A stretch of DNA of 64,000 nucleotides from Eutreptiella sp. 'Long Island Sound 2002' (Eukaryota; Euglenozoa; Euglenophyceae; Eutreptiales; Eutreptiaceae): contig OZ038381.1 in the NCBI GenBank assembly GCA_964036045.1, forward strand, positions 128,967,708-129,031,707, in the 5' to 3' direction. The translations under genes and the position numbers were made by a program. Positions 23,501 through 30,610 of this stretch are shown here, piece after piece. The notes under the pieces are model-generated. The model ran no database searches and was not told where the DNA came from. It saw only the letters and a list, made by a program, of their open reading frames with translations. Every line of letters begins with the position of its first letter. Position 1 is the first letter of the stretch.

Positions 23501-23778
23501 GGGCCCTTACTCCTCATGCTCCCCACCGGTATCGCAGCCGCGCTGCGCCAGGAACTGGACGGCTGCGAAGGGCTGCGAGTGGGGTGGGAAGCGGTCGCGG
23601 ACAGCACCCTACTGGCCCTCCTCCACAGGGACACCGCGAACGGGTGCCAATGGGACGCGCTGACGCCCCACCTCACCGGGCGCCACGTGTACATGGCGAG
23701 CCCCCCCCAGGGGCACCCCCGCCCGTCGTGGGACGACCTCATCGCCGCCTTCCACGACCACGGGATCCTCCCCGGTGA
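17521..23778 (+). CDS. Giant LINE ORF2: APE endonuclease, reverse transcriptase, RNase H, CCHC
   Basis: The frame is the same as ORF1 and starts straight after its TGA. The first in-frame ATG (17671) lies downstream of the essential APE motif WNLRNG (17563-17580), so translation must enter by UGA readthrough or a non-AUG start. APE residues are all present: WN, QET (17707), GDTN (18082), RVD (about 18226) and SDHLP (about 18319). RT shows motif A FDARKAFD (about 19640), motif B RQGNPESPLL (about 19820), motif C YIDD (about 19933) and PYLGLQL. An RNase H pattern follows (SDAS about 21736, DAE about 21910, HxxxxxxKAD about 22080), then C-x2-C-x8-H-x4-C at about 22456-22515. No restriction-like endonuclease was seen. 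After about 23306 the frame turns Arg/Pro/His-rich and is probably not the native reading. It supplies target nicking and cDNA synthesis. Confidence 0.92.
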   Translation, partial: LQEDTTGDALWLLSWNLRNGLVPPDRSLRDTLRRRRGPAACTDKEHLITGMLPQEGGFAIMLQETGIATRAQEMHVAAALRDKGYTAYFSSRLAETGATSTSRGGGLLTAVSSKYVAEHEVLSFTEIVPGKAAALEIRTDGGGLTLINVHGPQAGCSPWAGRAAFWADIQMYATARSLGGRHPVIIAGDTNIYMDVPANPATEHFRAGWEACGFRRAAAGGEEDMTPTLHPSQHRVDTFLVNEPLLPWSLRGSVWARGMAHPQVVGSDHLPVRLALPGLLSAAGHAAMPTPYSHTEGRLLPYDAEAAPVQHCLWAAVTAAQDEPSLAPWLGPAEQHDYGSMPAAAVDKVFEHLHATHDALARVVGRRQPSPAGTDPAEGDPPESGKQLQAAVPRYDTLAARAPAAYQADAARHGIRSEAALRLTEELQSVSPGFRPTTQGQLQEELERQAAALEEDIRQLRALLAADRKRAIKEFWRRHAPDIAQRWKAVRGAIEVEAPGPSGLWNVRVPNTQTLLTEAHDVMFAVRAFWRELYDKRPVDLPGFQAVLGRHVPRVPEGAWTQVQQYSMQDLKSALDKADGKAPGPNHVEARFIKALPAPVQWLLVHSYRAILRGAPPPMHWRDAHIWLSPKVPGSARLDDYRPIALGQLDMKLLTGPLTQRITEVLTRHGVVSDWQQGALPGSNTGPPLFMAQRQLQRGRPNYVFSFDARKAFDTAPHGALHLILRHLSVPPDVIDLLLFLHTCARLRIVTAHGLTQPVYMLRGVRQGNPESPLLYALLLEPLLRAQGHRLRPPGGAEHGLIQAYIDDLLVVAHTLQHFVEGVEAVAAYLGMMGMELNPRKCAMATTEGVPGLQLRLCPHLENPWYWVPAADSVPYLGLQLQPDGEFSLQRKHRLRLAAVHHWCLNTLAPPKVVQDVILAILGGVTQYVAPFIADDSDTARHLDHITVQVAKDRARYAFDASRDSLQDDRTLGLTRVPTRCQQAAVALVGTLVHHRATSVRAEVTKMFWEIAGAHGICPEVHHPVPEFATLAGGDWVQRIPRALAALGVGLYNPIECPRAAHVQLQSPPGKIVTLRTAKLRHRDTCRLTVPHATPWHGHHGPRHPFPDNDDPWPTAVRECLDQCADEHLHYCRHEQGPTNHPGWRDALAHLFHTTGTRDPRLRLVHPTRAKQDAHTGPRVTPDGLHLHVGGYRRRNGLSPPTRGAAYHPPAALMYILRDVLAESEHQEPNADVAWPEPLRPRPHAPMPLWLVTTDDQCTQAAGQAQLRAEWVIVQVGAGQPEPRGLPRGTALLVATGVPHDPHMAVHALEDRPEDTGHLVVHQRGGPAWLKEHVTALRSWASTVAGAEIRLHDHPAISPGDTRALSMDQLTHSHPDVRWHSTDLNAGWLSPTGYYWIPEAWGHTSSDASGGGPCKHATSVALAADLTRTWAVAISGTVPDGEGVAASLPLHYGAHRPWVHTVDAEVILHLLRHADRERTTGVPAGAAKVVNQMPLRWLRDGLCARGQHAGHPFWYVRATSHHSDALLHKADWAASQDTVLQNTPPDPGHAQLIVAGRDGHLDLRPPTMRVLGEVAQRAQTDHALTHRGHTPLGAAHATAYVHARDLTAAATNRRALRARDGHTPVQRRLRVRKERLSGVAIVPQPCLFCGGPEETPVHMHVGCTHSRLLWPHYRQAVHEAARHLPPGDKALWVASWRSAGATWTEVFCSGLVPEDAEAQLRAITRYDPPGGTSVDDFLHHMLRLGDFAWELRNHRLEQLLHDPLSAAARAHRWLTAAEGDHPPPPPRPDKDFVASLRVVNGTLECPLPEGPHPYQDLPGGFSKHLQDALFPPWIIGRGSMTAWEARIVGEEWAREWDRWCAATRAPETPAQRYAAIPLRGWGPDTRPRPTMVRGAGPDHPWDAATGEWLQAAPGAANGMDPGRILTRQDARPAPHRPSHRQRAPGHGDTHVGTRCGHRPVATPRGRGHPTHCGALQSGGTGIRRRPVPAGRHPGALTPHAPHRYRSRAAPGTGRLRRAASGVGSGRGQHPTGPPPQGHRERVPMGRADAPPHRAPRVHGEPPPGAPPPVVGRPHRRLPRPRDPPR

Positions 23779-24217
23779 CACGTGGCAGGAGGTCCAGCGG
23801 AAGACGCTTGGCAAGGACTACCGGCGCCGCGTCCGCGCCCGCTTGTTGGAGATCCGGGACCCCCTCCGACAGAGGTGGGACGACCTCTGGCTCCGCCATC
23901 TCGACCCTTGGTCGCCGCCCTCCCACCTCCCGCACACCTGCCGACTCTGCGGAGAGTGTGACACGGTGTCCTCCGCAGCAGCGACAGGCGCCAACAGGTG
24001 CGAGCGGTGCACCCAGGTAGCCGCGTGCCCCTGGCCCGAACCTCCCGCAGGTCCGCGCAGGCGCACAGAGGAGGAGGCCTTGCGCCGGCGCATCGAGGGG
24101 GCACACACCCCCTCACACGAACAGGCGGGCCCCGCGGGCGCTGCCCTTCTATGGATCCACGTGCACCTGCGGGACCCCACATCCATTGCGCACCTGTCGC
24201 ACGTGTTCGCCCCCTAA
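23306..24217 (+). CDS. Giant LINE ORF3: unknown, with a possible zinc ribbon
   Basis: 303 codons from ATG 23306 to TAA 24215, in the +1 frame relative to ORF2 and overlapping its last 470 bases. The composition is protein-like here while ORF2's own frame looks non-native, so this is either a separate ORF or the true ORF2 C-terminus reached by a frameshift near 23300. Toward the end, CRLC and CERC (about 23940-24010) form a C-x2-C...C-x2-C pattern that could bind zinc. Before that is a basic helix-like stretch (KDYRRRVRARLLEIRD). I recognise no family. Confidence 0.7.
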   Translation: MPVPPRIVLHTANVLRATEIRTWGHAAATVRWQPPEDGATQLTVAHFKAGGPVYDDALSRLGDTQGPLLLMLPTGIAAALRQELDGCEGLRVGWEAVADSTLLALLHRDTANGCQWDALTPHLTGRHVYMASPPQGHPRPSWDDLIAAFHDHGILPGDTWQEVQRKTLGKDYRRRVRARLLEIRDPLRQRWDDLWLRHLDPWSPPSHLPHTCRLCGECDTVSSAAATGANRCERCTQVAACPWPEPPAGPRRRTEEEALRRRIEGAHTPSHEQAGPAGAALLWIHVHLRDPTSIAHLSHVFAP

Positions 24218-24256
24218 CCCCCACCCGCCGCCCCCCTTTGCAGAGCCCGCAGCACC

Positions 24257-25786
24257 ATGCCACGCCGACGGGGGGATGGGCCGGGACACGCCAGGGCCCG
24301 CCGCAGAGCGCAGGAGGCGGCCGTCCGGGGCCTGGTGGCGGACGCGGTGTCGGAGGCAAAAGGAGCGCACGCTGCCGCACGGTGCGACCTGGAGGGCAGT
24401 GCGAGGGCCTTCCTCAACGAGACCGCCCTCCCGGCCGTCCGCGCCCTGAACGGAGCGGGAGCCCCTACGTTGCTCCCGGCAATGCACCGGATCGTGAACG
24501 CCGTCCGGCCGGGGCTCATCAGCCCGGAAGCGGCCCTCTACGGGCACTGGATGGAGTGGCGCGAGTCCAATCGGTCGGGCCGGCCCCTGTCCATGGGGGA
24601 CGCCCTCCGGCTGACGGGAGCGGGGTCTGCCATGTCCCTCCGCAGTAGCGCCCCAGCCCTGCTGCACGCCCTCAGGACGCGCTACCCCGGGGACGCGGCC
24701 CCGTACCTGAACCAGGCGCGGGCCACGTACCCGGGGGGAGTGTCCGAGCTGGATGCGGCGCTCCACCTTCTACACCCGCCGGACGAGGACCTGGAGGTGG
24801 GCGAAATCACGGTGTTCGTGGAAGGCGCGGACGAGGCGCCCGCCCGCCCCCGGCCGACCAACCCGGTGTATGACGGCACCGGGCCTACCCCCCCGTACGC
24901 CGTCGTCTACGAGGCGTTCCCCAGGGAGCCCACTTGGTGCCCCGCCCTCCCACCGGCGACGCACGCGCCCCGCGGCTGGGCTAACCCAGACCTGTCCCCC
25001 CCCCTCTCCAGGACCAGGGGTGCCCACCACAGGGGGCAGGTCCTCTGGCAAGAGTGCCCTGGCACCCCCCTCCTCCTCCTCGTCGTCGCGTCCCGCGGGG
25101 GCTCGGGGCGGATCCTGGGGATCACCCCCACCCACCTCTATGGGGCCACACCTGTACCCCGCCCCCCCCTCCCGGCGCCCGCGGCGCGGGACGGAGTACA
25201 CACCTTCCTGCGCACACAGGAGGTCACCGCCGTTACGGGGGTCCATCTGGTGCGGCTGCCCCCGGCACCGCTCGACGACCCCCGGGGGCCGAGGGCCCTG
25301 AGCCCCGTCCCAGACTGGGAGCTGTGGCGCGACGCGTGGGCCGCGTGGCTCCCCCGCCTCCCCTCCCAATGCCGGTGGATGGCCGCGGACCCCCGGCCGT
25401 GCGGGGCTGACGCCACAGCCGGCCCCCCACCCCCTCCCCCCCCCCCCCCGCAGAGCACCACACGGCACTGCCCACGGCACGGCACTGATGCACCAGGAGG
25501 TAGTGGGAAGGGCGCGCCTGCCACCACGCATGCCTACCAGAGTGACAGTAATGGCAGACTCCGATGGGTCCCTCGGGCGGGACGACCGCCACCACCGCCG
25601 GTCCCGCTCCCGCTCCCCCGTCTCCTCCCCAGAGTGGACGGGGGAGACCCTCGCGGAGCGCGAGGAGCGGAGGCTGGCGGAGGCGGCGGTGGTCGGACCG
25701 CCGCCGCCGGCCCGGGAACCTGGGCCAGCCGAGACGGCCGCCCCCGCCGCCCAAGCGGCCAGCCCCGCCGCCCCGCCCCGCCCTGA
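24257..25786 (+). CDS. Giant LINE ORF4: unknown, basic N-terminus
   Basis: ATG 24257 follows the ORF3 stop by 39 nt in the same frame. The product opens with MPRRRGDG and more Arg/Ala-rich sequence, then about 360 residues of mixed composition with no motif I can name. After the 14-base C run at 25436-25449 the frame becomes a Pro/Arg/Gly stretch. If that run has changed length by one, the protein instead ends at TGA 25486-25488, which overlaps the ORF5 ATG as TGATG. I think that is the native end, giving about 411 residues. Function unknown. Confidence 0.65.
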   Translation: MPRRRGDGPGHARARRRAQEAAVRGLVADAVSEAKGAHAAARCDLEGSARAFLNETALPAVRALNGAGAPTLLPAMHRIVNAVRPGLISPEAALYGHWMEWRESNRSGRPLSMGDALRLTGAGSAMSLRSSAPALLHALRTRYPGDAAPYLNQARATYPGGVSELDAALHLLHPPDEDLEVGEITVFVEGADEAPARPRPTNPVYDGTGPTPPYAVVYEAFPREPTWCPALPPATHAPRGWANPDLSPPLSRTRGAHHRGQVLWQECPGTPLLLLVVASRGGSGRILGITPTHLYGATPVPRPPLPAPAARDGVHTFLRTQEVTAVTGVHLVRLPPAPLDDPRGPRALSPVPDWELWRDAWAAWLPRLPSQCRWMAADPRPCGADATAGPPPPPPPPPQSTTRHCPRHGTDAPGGSGKGAPATTHAYQSDSNGRLRWVPRAGRPPPPPVPLPLPRLLPRVDGGDPRGARGAEAGGGGGGRTAAAGPGTWASRDGRPRRPSGQPRRPAPP

Positions 25787-27572
25787 CGCGCAGGAGGCGG
25801 AGACCGCGGCGAGCCACGCCGCGGCCCCGGCCGCGGCCCCCGGCACACCGCCGGCAAGGGGGGCAGCCCCGGCGCAGGAGCCGGACGCGTCGCCGAGGGC
25901 TGCCGCGGCCGCGCAGGAGAGCAAGCAGGGCGCAAGAGGGGTTGCGACGGACCCTGCACGGGCCGTGGGCGCCTCGCCGACGGCCGCCGCGGCAGCAGCG
26001 AAGACCGAGAAGGATGTGCGAGAGTCTGCGACCGCGGCCACGGGCGCCTCGTCGGCGGCCGCCGCGGCGGCGAAGGAGAGTGCGGAGGGCGCGAGAGGGG
26101 CTGCGGCCCCCGGCACGCCGCGCAAGCGGGGGAAGAACCCCGCACGGGCCGCGGACGCCTCGCCGGCGGCCGCCGCAGCAGCAGCAGTGGGCAGGGAGAG
26201 CGCGAAGTACAGCGCCCACGCCAACCCCGCCCACACCCACACCAGCCCCCCCAAGCCGTACCCCCCCAAGCCCTTCCCCCCGGGGCGGGAGCGGCACGTC
26301 CGCCCCCCGGCGCGCGAGCGCTCGCCGCCGGGCGTCACGCTGCCGCAACTGCAAAGGCAGCGGGACGCCCGGCGAGTGGTCCAGGAAGGGCGCAGCGGCG
26401 AGGGGGAAGGGAGCGGCGGACGGCGTGACAGGCAGGGGGCAGGGGAGGGGTCGGGGCACGGGAAGGGCGCGCGGGAGCGCGGGCAGGGGGCCCAGGTGCA
26501 GGGGACGGAGCGAGGGGTGGTGGGAGAGCGAGCGGGCCGGGGCGTGGTGGACGAGAGGCGGGACCCGCGACTCGGGCAGGGGGCCGGGGAGGGGCCAGGG
26601 CACGGGAAGGGTGTTCAGGGGCGCGGGCAGGGTACCCAGGCGCAGGGGGCTGGACAAGGGGGGATGGGAGAGCGAGCGGGCCGAGGTGTGGGGGACGAGA
26701 GGCGGGACCCGCGACATGGGCACGGGACCGGAAAGGGGCCCAAGGGCAAGGGCAAGGGCAAGGGCAAGGGCCCCAAGGGACAGGAGGGACGGGGCACGGG
26801 AGCCCAGGGGGGAGGGCGGGGCGAGGGGAGGGGGGCAGAGGGCGGGGCACCCCCGCAGCCGGAAGTGCAGCCGGTGAGGTGCATCCCCCCCGGCATCCAA
26901 CAGATGCCGGCACACCACACCTACCACCACCACCACCACCACCACCACCACCTCTACAACATCGACCCTGACGCCGGCGAGCTCATCCCCCCCCAACCCC
27001 CACGACACCAGCACCAGCAAGCCCCCCCCGCGCCGAGGGCGGAGCCGGCGCGGGTGGCCTCGGCGGAGGGGGGACGGGGCGTGGCACCGGCGCCGCAGGT
27101 GCAGGAGCAGCGAGGGGGGCCGGCACAGGGGGCGGAGGAGAGCCGGCCGTGGAACGTGGACTGGGGCGCAGTCCCGGACCCGCTGGGGGGGGAGACCCTC
27201 CCCCTGGTGGGGGAAGTGTACGGGTGGTTGTGCTGGGCCAACCAGGGGACCTCCAGGAGGTCGCGGAACCGGCCCTTCGATGCCGTGCTCCTCCGGAGGG
27301 ACGGAGGACACCGAGAGGCACCCCCGGGGGGGTGGGCGGCACCAGAGGACCACGAGAGGGTCCTCAGGTCAGTGATCCGGGCGGCGTGGCCCGACAGGGA
27401 GCCGACGTGGCCGGCCTTCCTGGAGGGGGGAGCGGTGCTCCGCATCACGGATGCGGACGCCAACAACTGGCTCCCCCGGGCTTTGCGTAGCGCCCTCGCC
27501 CACTGGCGCTACCGCCGGCACAACCCGCCGCCGCCGCAGCCCCAACCCCCACACAAGCGGCGGCGCAAGTGA
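25488..27572 (+). CDS. Giant LINE ORF5: low-complexity RS/Ala/Gly-rich basic protein
   Basis: Open from ATG 25488 to TGA 27570 (694 codons); ATG 25551 (MADSDGSLGR) is an alternative start with a cleaner N-terminus. The order is: an RS-type patch (HHRRSRSRSPVSSPEW), a long Ala/Pro/Glu region with three imperfect poly-Ala blocks, an Arg/Gly/Gln-rich region containing a DNA-level repeat (GERAGRGV..DERRDPR twice, about 26520-26720), a (GK)n run, a run of about ten His (about 26925-26955), a more ordered C-terminal part (about 27140-27500) and a terminal KRRRK. It looks like an RNA-binding or nuclear-targeting accessory protein, but that is inference from composition only. Confidence 0.62.
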   Translation: MHQEVVGRARLPPRMPTRVTVMADSDGSLGRDDRHHRRSRSRSPVSSPEWTGETLAEREERRLAEAAVVGPPPPAREPGPAETAAPAAQAASPAAPPRPDAQEAETAASHAAAPAAAPGTPPARGAAPAQEPDASPRAAAAAQESKQGARGVATDPARAVGASPTAAAAAAKTEKDVRESATAATGASSAAAAAAKESAEGARGAAAPGTPRKRGKNPARAADASPAAAAAAAVGRESAKYSAHANPAHTHTSPPKPYPPKPFPPGRERHVRPPARERSPPGVTLPQLQRQRDARRVVQEGRSGEGEGSGGRRDRQGAGEGSGHGKGARERGQGAQVQGTERGVVGERAGRGVVDERRDPRLGQGAGEGPGHGKGVQGRGQGTQAQGAGQGGMGERAGRGVGDERRDPRHGHGTGKGPKGKGKGKGKGPKGQEGRGTGAQGGGRGEGRGAEGGAPPQPEVQPVRCIPPGIQQMPAHHTYHHHHHHHHHLYNIDPDAGELIPPQPPRHQHQQAPPAPRAEPARVASAEGGRGVAPAPQVQEQRGGPAQGAEESRPWNVDWGAVPDPLGGETLPLVGEVYGWLCWANQGTSRRSRNRPFDAVLLRRDGGHREAPPGGWAAPEDHERVLRSVIRAAWPDREPTWPAFLEGGAVLRITDADANNWLPRALRSALAHWRYRRHNPPPPQPQPPHKRRRK

Positions 27573-27711
27573 CGGCCCAGACGGCGGGCACGGGAGGGGG
27601 GGATGGGCCCCCTGACCCACGCCCCCCCCACGGTACGGCGCGACGTGCGGGGACGCGCCGCCACCCGCGGGAGGGAGTGCGGGGGCGCCAAGCGCGGGGA
27701 GGAACCGGCTG

Positions 27712-28507
27712 CCCCGCAACCTGCTAACCACTGACCGCTAACCATCAGCCACCCCCGGCCGGCCGGCGCCGCGCGGCAGCGGCCGGGGAGGTGAGGGCCC
27801 CGGCGAGGGCCTGCGCGGGCATCCAGCTCTCGATGGGGGGGGCGGATGACGGGCGCGACCCCTTGGCCGATGGCTGGCCCCCGGGACCAGGGCCGCCATG
27901 CCGCCCCCGCCCCCCCCCAACGCGCACGACGGAGCAGGAAGGAGGCCGCGCCCCACATGACCCTCCCGTAACCACGGCCCGCTCCGAGGTGACGGAGGGA
28001 GGGTGTCAAGTCAGATGAGGCCCCCAGGGGGGCGGTCCACGGGCCGCCCCTCACCCCCCCCACCCCGGGGCGGCATTTCAGCCCCGACCGCAAGCGCGCG
28101 CCGGAAGGGAGAGCACCGGCGACGCGGAGAGAGCCAGGTAGGAGTACCACAGGCCGCCGCCTGGAACGAGAGCAGGGAGGCCGCGGCGCGACACCCCCCC
28201 CCCCCCCCCCGCCCCCCCGCCGGCCCGCCGGCCGCAGGGGCCCCGGCCCCCACCCCCCGAGGCTGAAGGGACGGACCCCCCCGCCCGAGAGGGGAGCCGG
28301 AGTGTGACCCGCCCCGACGCCCCAGCCGCCGGCTCCAATGGGGGCCGCGAAGAGCAAGTGGGCCCGCGCCTGCGCACCGGGACGCCGCGCAGATCGTGCC
28401 CAGAGAAGCCGGGTGGGCGCGAACCGGAATGGTATGGGTGGCCACGCCCCCCATGGACAGCACGACGCCAAGGGACGCCCGCTTTGTTGCCTACCCAGGG
28501 AAAGCGG
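27712..28507 (+). repeat. Giant LINE 3' region, long direct repeat unit 1
   Basis: This unit starts at CCCCGCAACC followed by TAACCACTGACCGCT. It contains the words TTGGCCGATGGCTGGCCCCC, GGAACGAGAGC, GAGCCGGAGTGTGACCCGCC and CGCCCGCTTTGTTGCC. All recur in the same order in the following unit at an offset of about 796 bp at the start. No protein-like frame is present. Confidence 0.85.
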
Positions 28508-29487
28508 CCCCGCAACCCGATAACCACTGACCGCTGACCCTCACGGCCACCCCCGGCCGGCCAGCGCCGCGCGGCAACGGCCGGGAGATGAGGGGCCCCA
28601 GGGAGGGACCGCGTGAGGATCCGGCACTCGGTAGAGGGGGGCGGGGGAAGGGCGCGACCCCCCTGGCCGATGGCTGGCCCCCAGGGGTTGGGGCCGCCAA
28701 GCCGCCCTCCCCCCCCCCCCCCCTTTTTTTGGACGACAGGGGGTGTCGCCGGGGAACCGAAGGACCCCCCCAACTCCCCCCCCCCCCCCCCTCCCACACA
28801 GGCCAGCGAGCGGGGTGCCCCCCCCCCCCCCCCCCGCACCCACCCCAGCTGGGGAGCCACAGGCGGGGCCCTCCGCCCCCCCAGGGCCGGGGGGGCGCCC
28901 CCACCCACAGGAGGAACGGCGACACGGTAAGGGCAGCGGCGGCTGGACCTGCCCCCACGAACCCACACCGGCGTGCCGGAGCAACGCGCACAACGGAACG
29001 CGAAGGAGGCCGCGCCCCACATAACCCTCCCGTGACCACAGCCCACTCCGAGGGGAAAGAGGGGGGGTTTGCAGGTCAGCCGGGGCCCCCAGGGGAACGG
29101 TCCGCGGGCCGCCCCTCACCCCCCCACCGCCCCGGGGCGGCACGTCAGCCCCGACCGCACGCGCGCGCCGGAGGGGAGGGCCAGAAAGGGGTACCACAGG
29201 CCGCCGCCCGGAACGAGAGCGGGGAGGCCGCGGCGCGACACCCCCCCCGTGGCAAGGGGAATGGACCCCCCCGACCCGAGAGGGGGGCCGGAGTGTGACC
29301 CGCCCCCCCGCTCCGGCCGCCGGCCCACAAGGGGGCCGCGAAGAACAAACGGGCCCACGCCTGCGCACCGGGACGCCGCACAGATCGTACCCGGAGAGGC
29401 TGGGTGAACACGAACCGGAGTGGTATGGGGGGCCAGGCCCCCCATGGACAGCGCAACGCCAGTGACGCCCGCTTTGTTGCCTGCCCA
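28508..29487 (+). repeat. Giant LINE 3' region, long direct repeat unit 2
   Basis: This is a second copy of the preceding unit, about 980 bp because of expanded C runs and an extra C-rich block at about 28700-28930. The shared words keep their order up to CGCCCGCTTTGTTGCCTGCCCAGGGAA, after which similarity stops. The tandem duplication lies wholly in the 3' untranslated region. Confidence 0.83.
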
Positions 29488-30533
29488 GGGAAGGCAGAGG
29501 GACGGAAAGAGGCAGAGCGACCCCCCGCCCTACAGTCAGTCGGCGACCCGGTGGTGCTACTGCCCGCCTCTTACCCCAGTGCACGTCAGTCGGCGATCCA
29601 ACGCACCCCACCCAGCCCCCTCCCCAGTCCCGACCCCGGGCGCGTGGACTGCGCGTGGACGGCGCACAGCCCCACCCTCAGGGCAGGATACATAGCCGAC
29701 GTAAGAGACTCCCGCGGACGAGGGCACCCCCCCGGGGACGCCCAGCCGCCGCCCCCGCAACCCCAAGCCAAGTAGGGGGGAACCGGGACCGGACCGCCCC
29801 CCCCCAAGCACGCCAGACGGAGCACGGGACCGGGGCAGGACACGCGGAGGGGCACGGACCACATGGAACGGCCCTACCAGCGCCCAGTGCCGGGACCACG
29901 CGAGATGCGCGCGCCACACCACCCAGCGGGGAGCGGACACCGCGAGAGCGCGAGCGCACACACACGAAAAGGACACGCGGGGACCACCAGAAGGGCAACC
30001 GGACCGAGCGCGCGGAACGCACAGACCACCTGGAATGGCGTACCAGCGAGCGAGGGTAAGGGACACCCGGACGGGACGGCCCGCCACACGCAACGCGGGA
30101 TACGCGGGGCGGGAAGGGGGAAGAAGGGGAAACACAACACCAGGTACCGGCCCGAACCCCCCCGAACCGGCCGCGAGCGCCGCGCACACACAGACGGGAC
30201 ACTGCACCCGCCAAGGCAGTAGTGGCGCACAGCGCCACGCCCCAACCCCTAGGCTAGGCAGCCACCGCGCCAGCCCAAGGGGGTCCCACTGGCGACAAGC
30301 CAGTAGCACGGGCCCGGCGGCGCCGGTGCCCCGGGCGACCACGCATTAGGGGGGCGACGCAGTGGGTAAGCGCCCGCGGCCACGGCTGCGAATTGATCCA
30401 CTGACCGGGGAGTGGCGAAACGGGGACGCCGGGGAAGGACGGGGCTCCGAGCTCTGTGAACCCGGGGGACTCCGCCACCAGGCAGGAGGTGCGTCTTGGA
30501 GGGCCCCCCACTAGGACCCGGTGGGGAGGATAT

Positions 30534-30552
30534 CACCTGGCCCGACCAGGTG
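30534..30552 (+). other. 3' terminal hairpin of the giant LINE
   Basis: CACCTGG, loop CCCGA, CCAGGTG: a perfect 7-bp stem about 58 bases from the 3' end. Many LINE reverse transcriptases recognise a stem-loop next to a short 3' repeat, so this is a candidate template-recognition structure. Confidence 0.55.
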
Positions 30553-30589
30553 GCCCCCCGGGGCCGAAAGGCGTCTAGTACCCGCAAAA

Positions 30590-30610
30590 TCAAACCTCAA
30601 ACCTCAAACC
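30590..30610 (+). repeat. 3' tail, three units of TCAAACC
   Basis: Exactly three perfect TCAAACC units abut the right target-site duplication. A short tandem tail in place of poly(A) is typical of several LINE groups. Read on the other strand the unit is a rotation of TTTGAGG, seven bases long like plant and algal telomere repeats but not identical. Confidence 0.88.

Larger units (their letters stand above)
9628..30610 (+). mobile_element. Giant non-LTR retrotransposon, about 20,983 bp
   Basis: The element is bounded by a perfect 14-bp target-site duplication and ends in three TCAAACC units, the signature of target-primed reverse transcription. It carries 5' tandem monomers, ORF1 (CCCH, ULP1-like protease, C2H2), ORF2 (APE, RT, RNase H, CCHC) and three more packed reading frames, all on the plus strand. 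Spacing is minimal: ORF1 and ORF2 are separated only by a UGA, ORF2 and ORF3 overlap, ORF3 and ORF4 are 39 nt apart, and ORF4 and ORF5 share a UGAUG. A long 3' region follows. Base composition is strikingly GC-rich with many C or G homopolymers, unlike the flanks. The first 210 bases (9628-9839) are unique leader with a repeated word, GGGGCGCACATAG. It is far longer than the 3-8 kb usual for LINEs. Confidence 0.93.
29488..30610 (+). other. Giant LINE 3' untranslated region, unique part
   Basis: GC-rich with no credible frame. About 40 bases at 29722-29760 (GGCACCCCCCCGGGGACGCCC then a C-rich stretch) resemble the core of the 5' monomer. An A-box-like word (GCAGTGGGTAAGCGC) lies near 30360 without a matching B box. 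The segment ends in a hairpin and the simple-repeat tail listed separately. Confidence 0.7.

Noticed and set aside
25233-27353. A 706-codon minus-strand frame opposite ORF5
   Set aside because: A shadow of GC-rich coding DNA; Arg/Pro/Leu-rich with no motif, while the plus strand fits the element layout.
30350-30430. tRNA-like segment near the end of the giant LINE
   Set aside because: Only the A-box word is good; no anticodon arm or B box can be formed.
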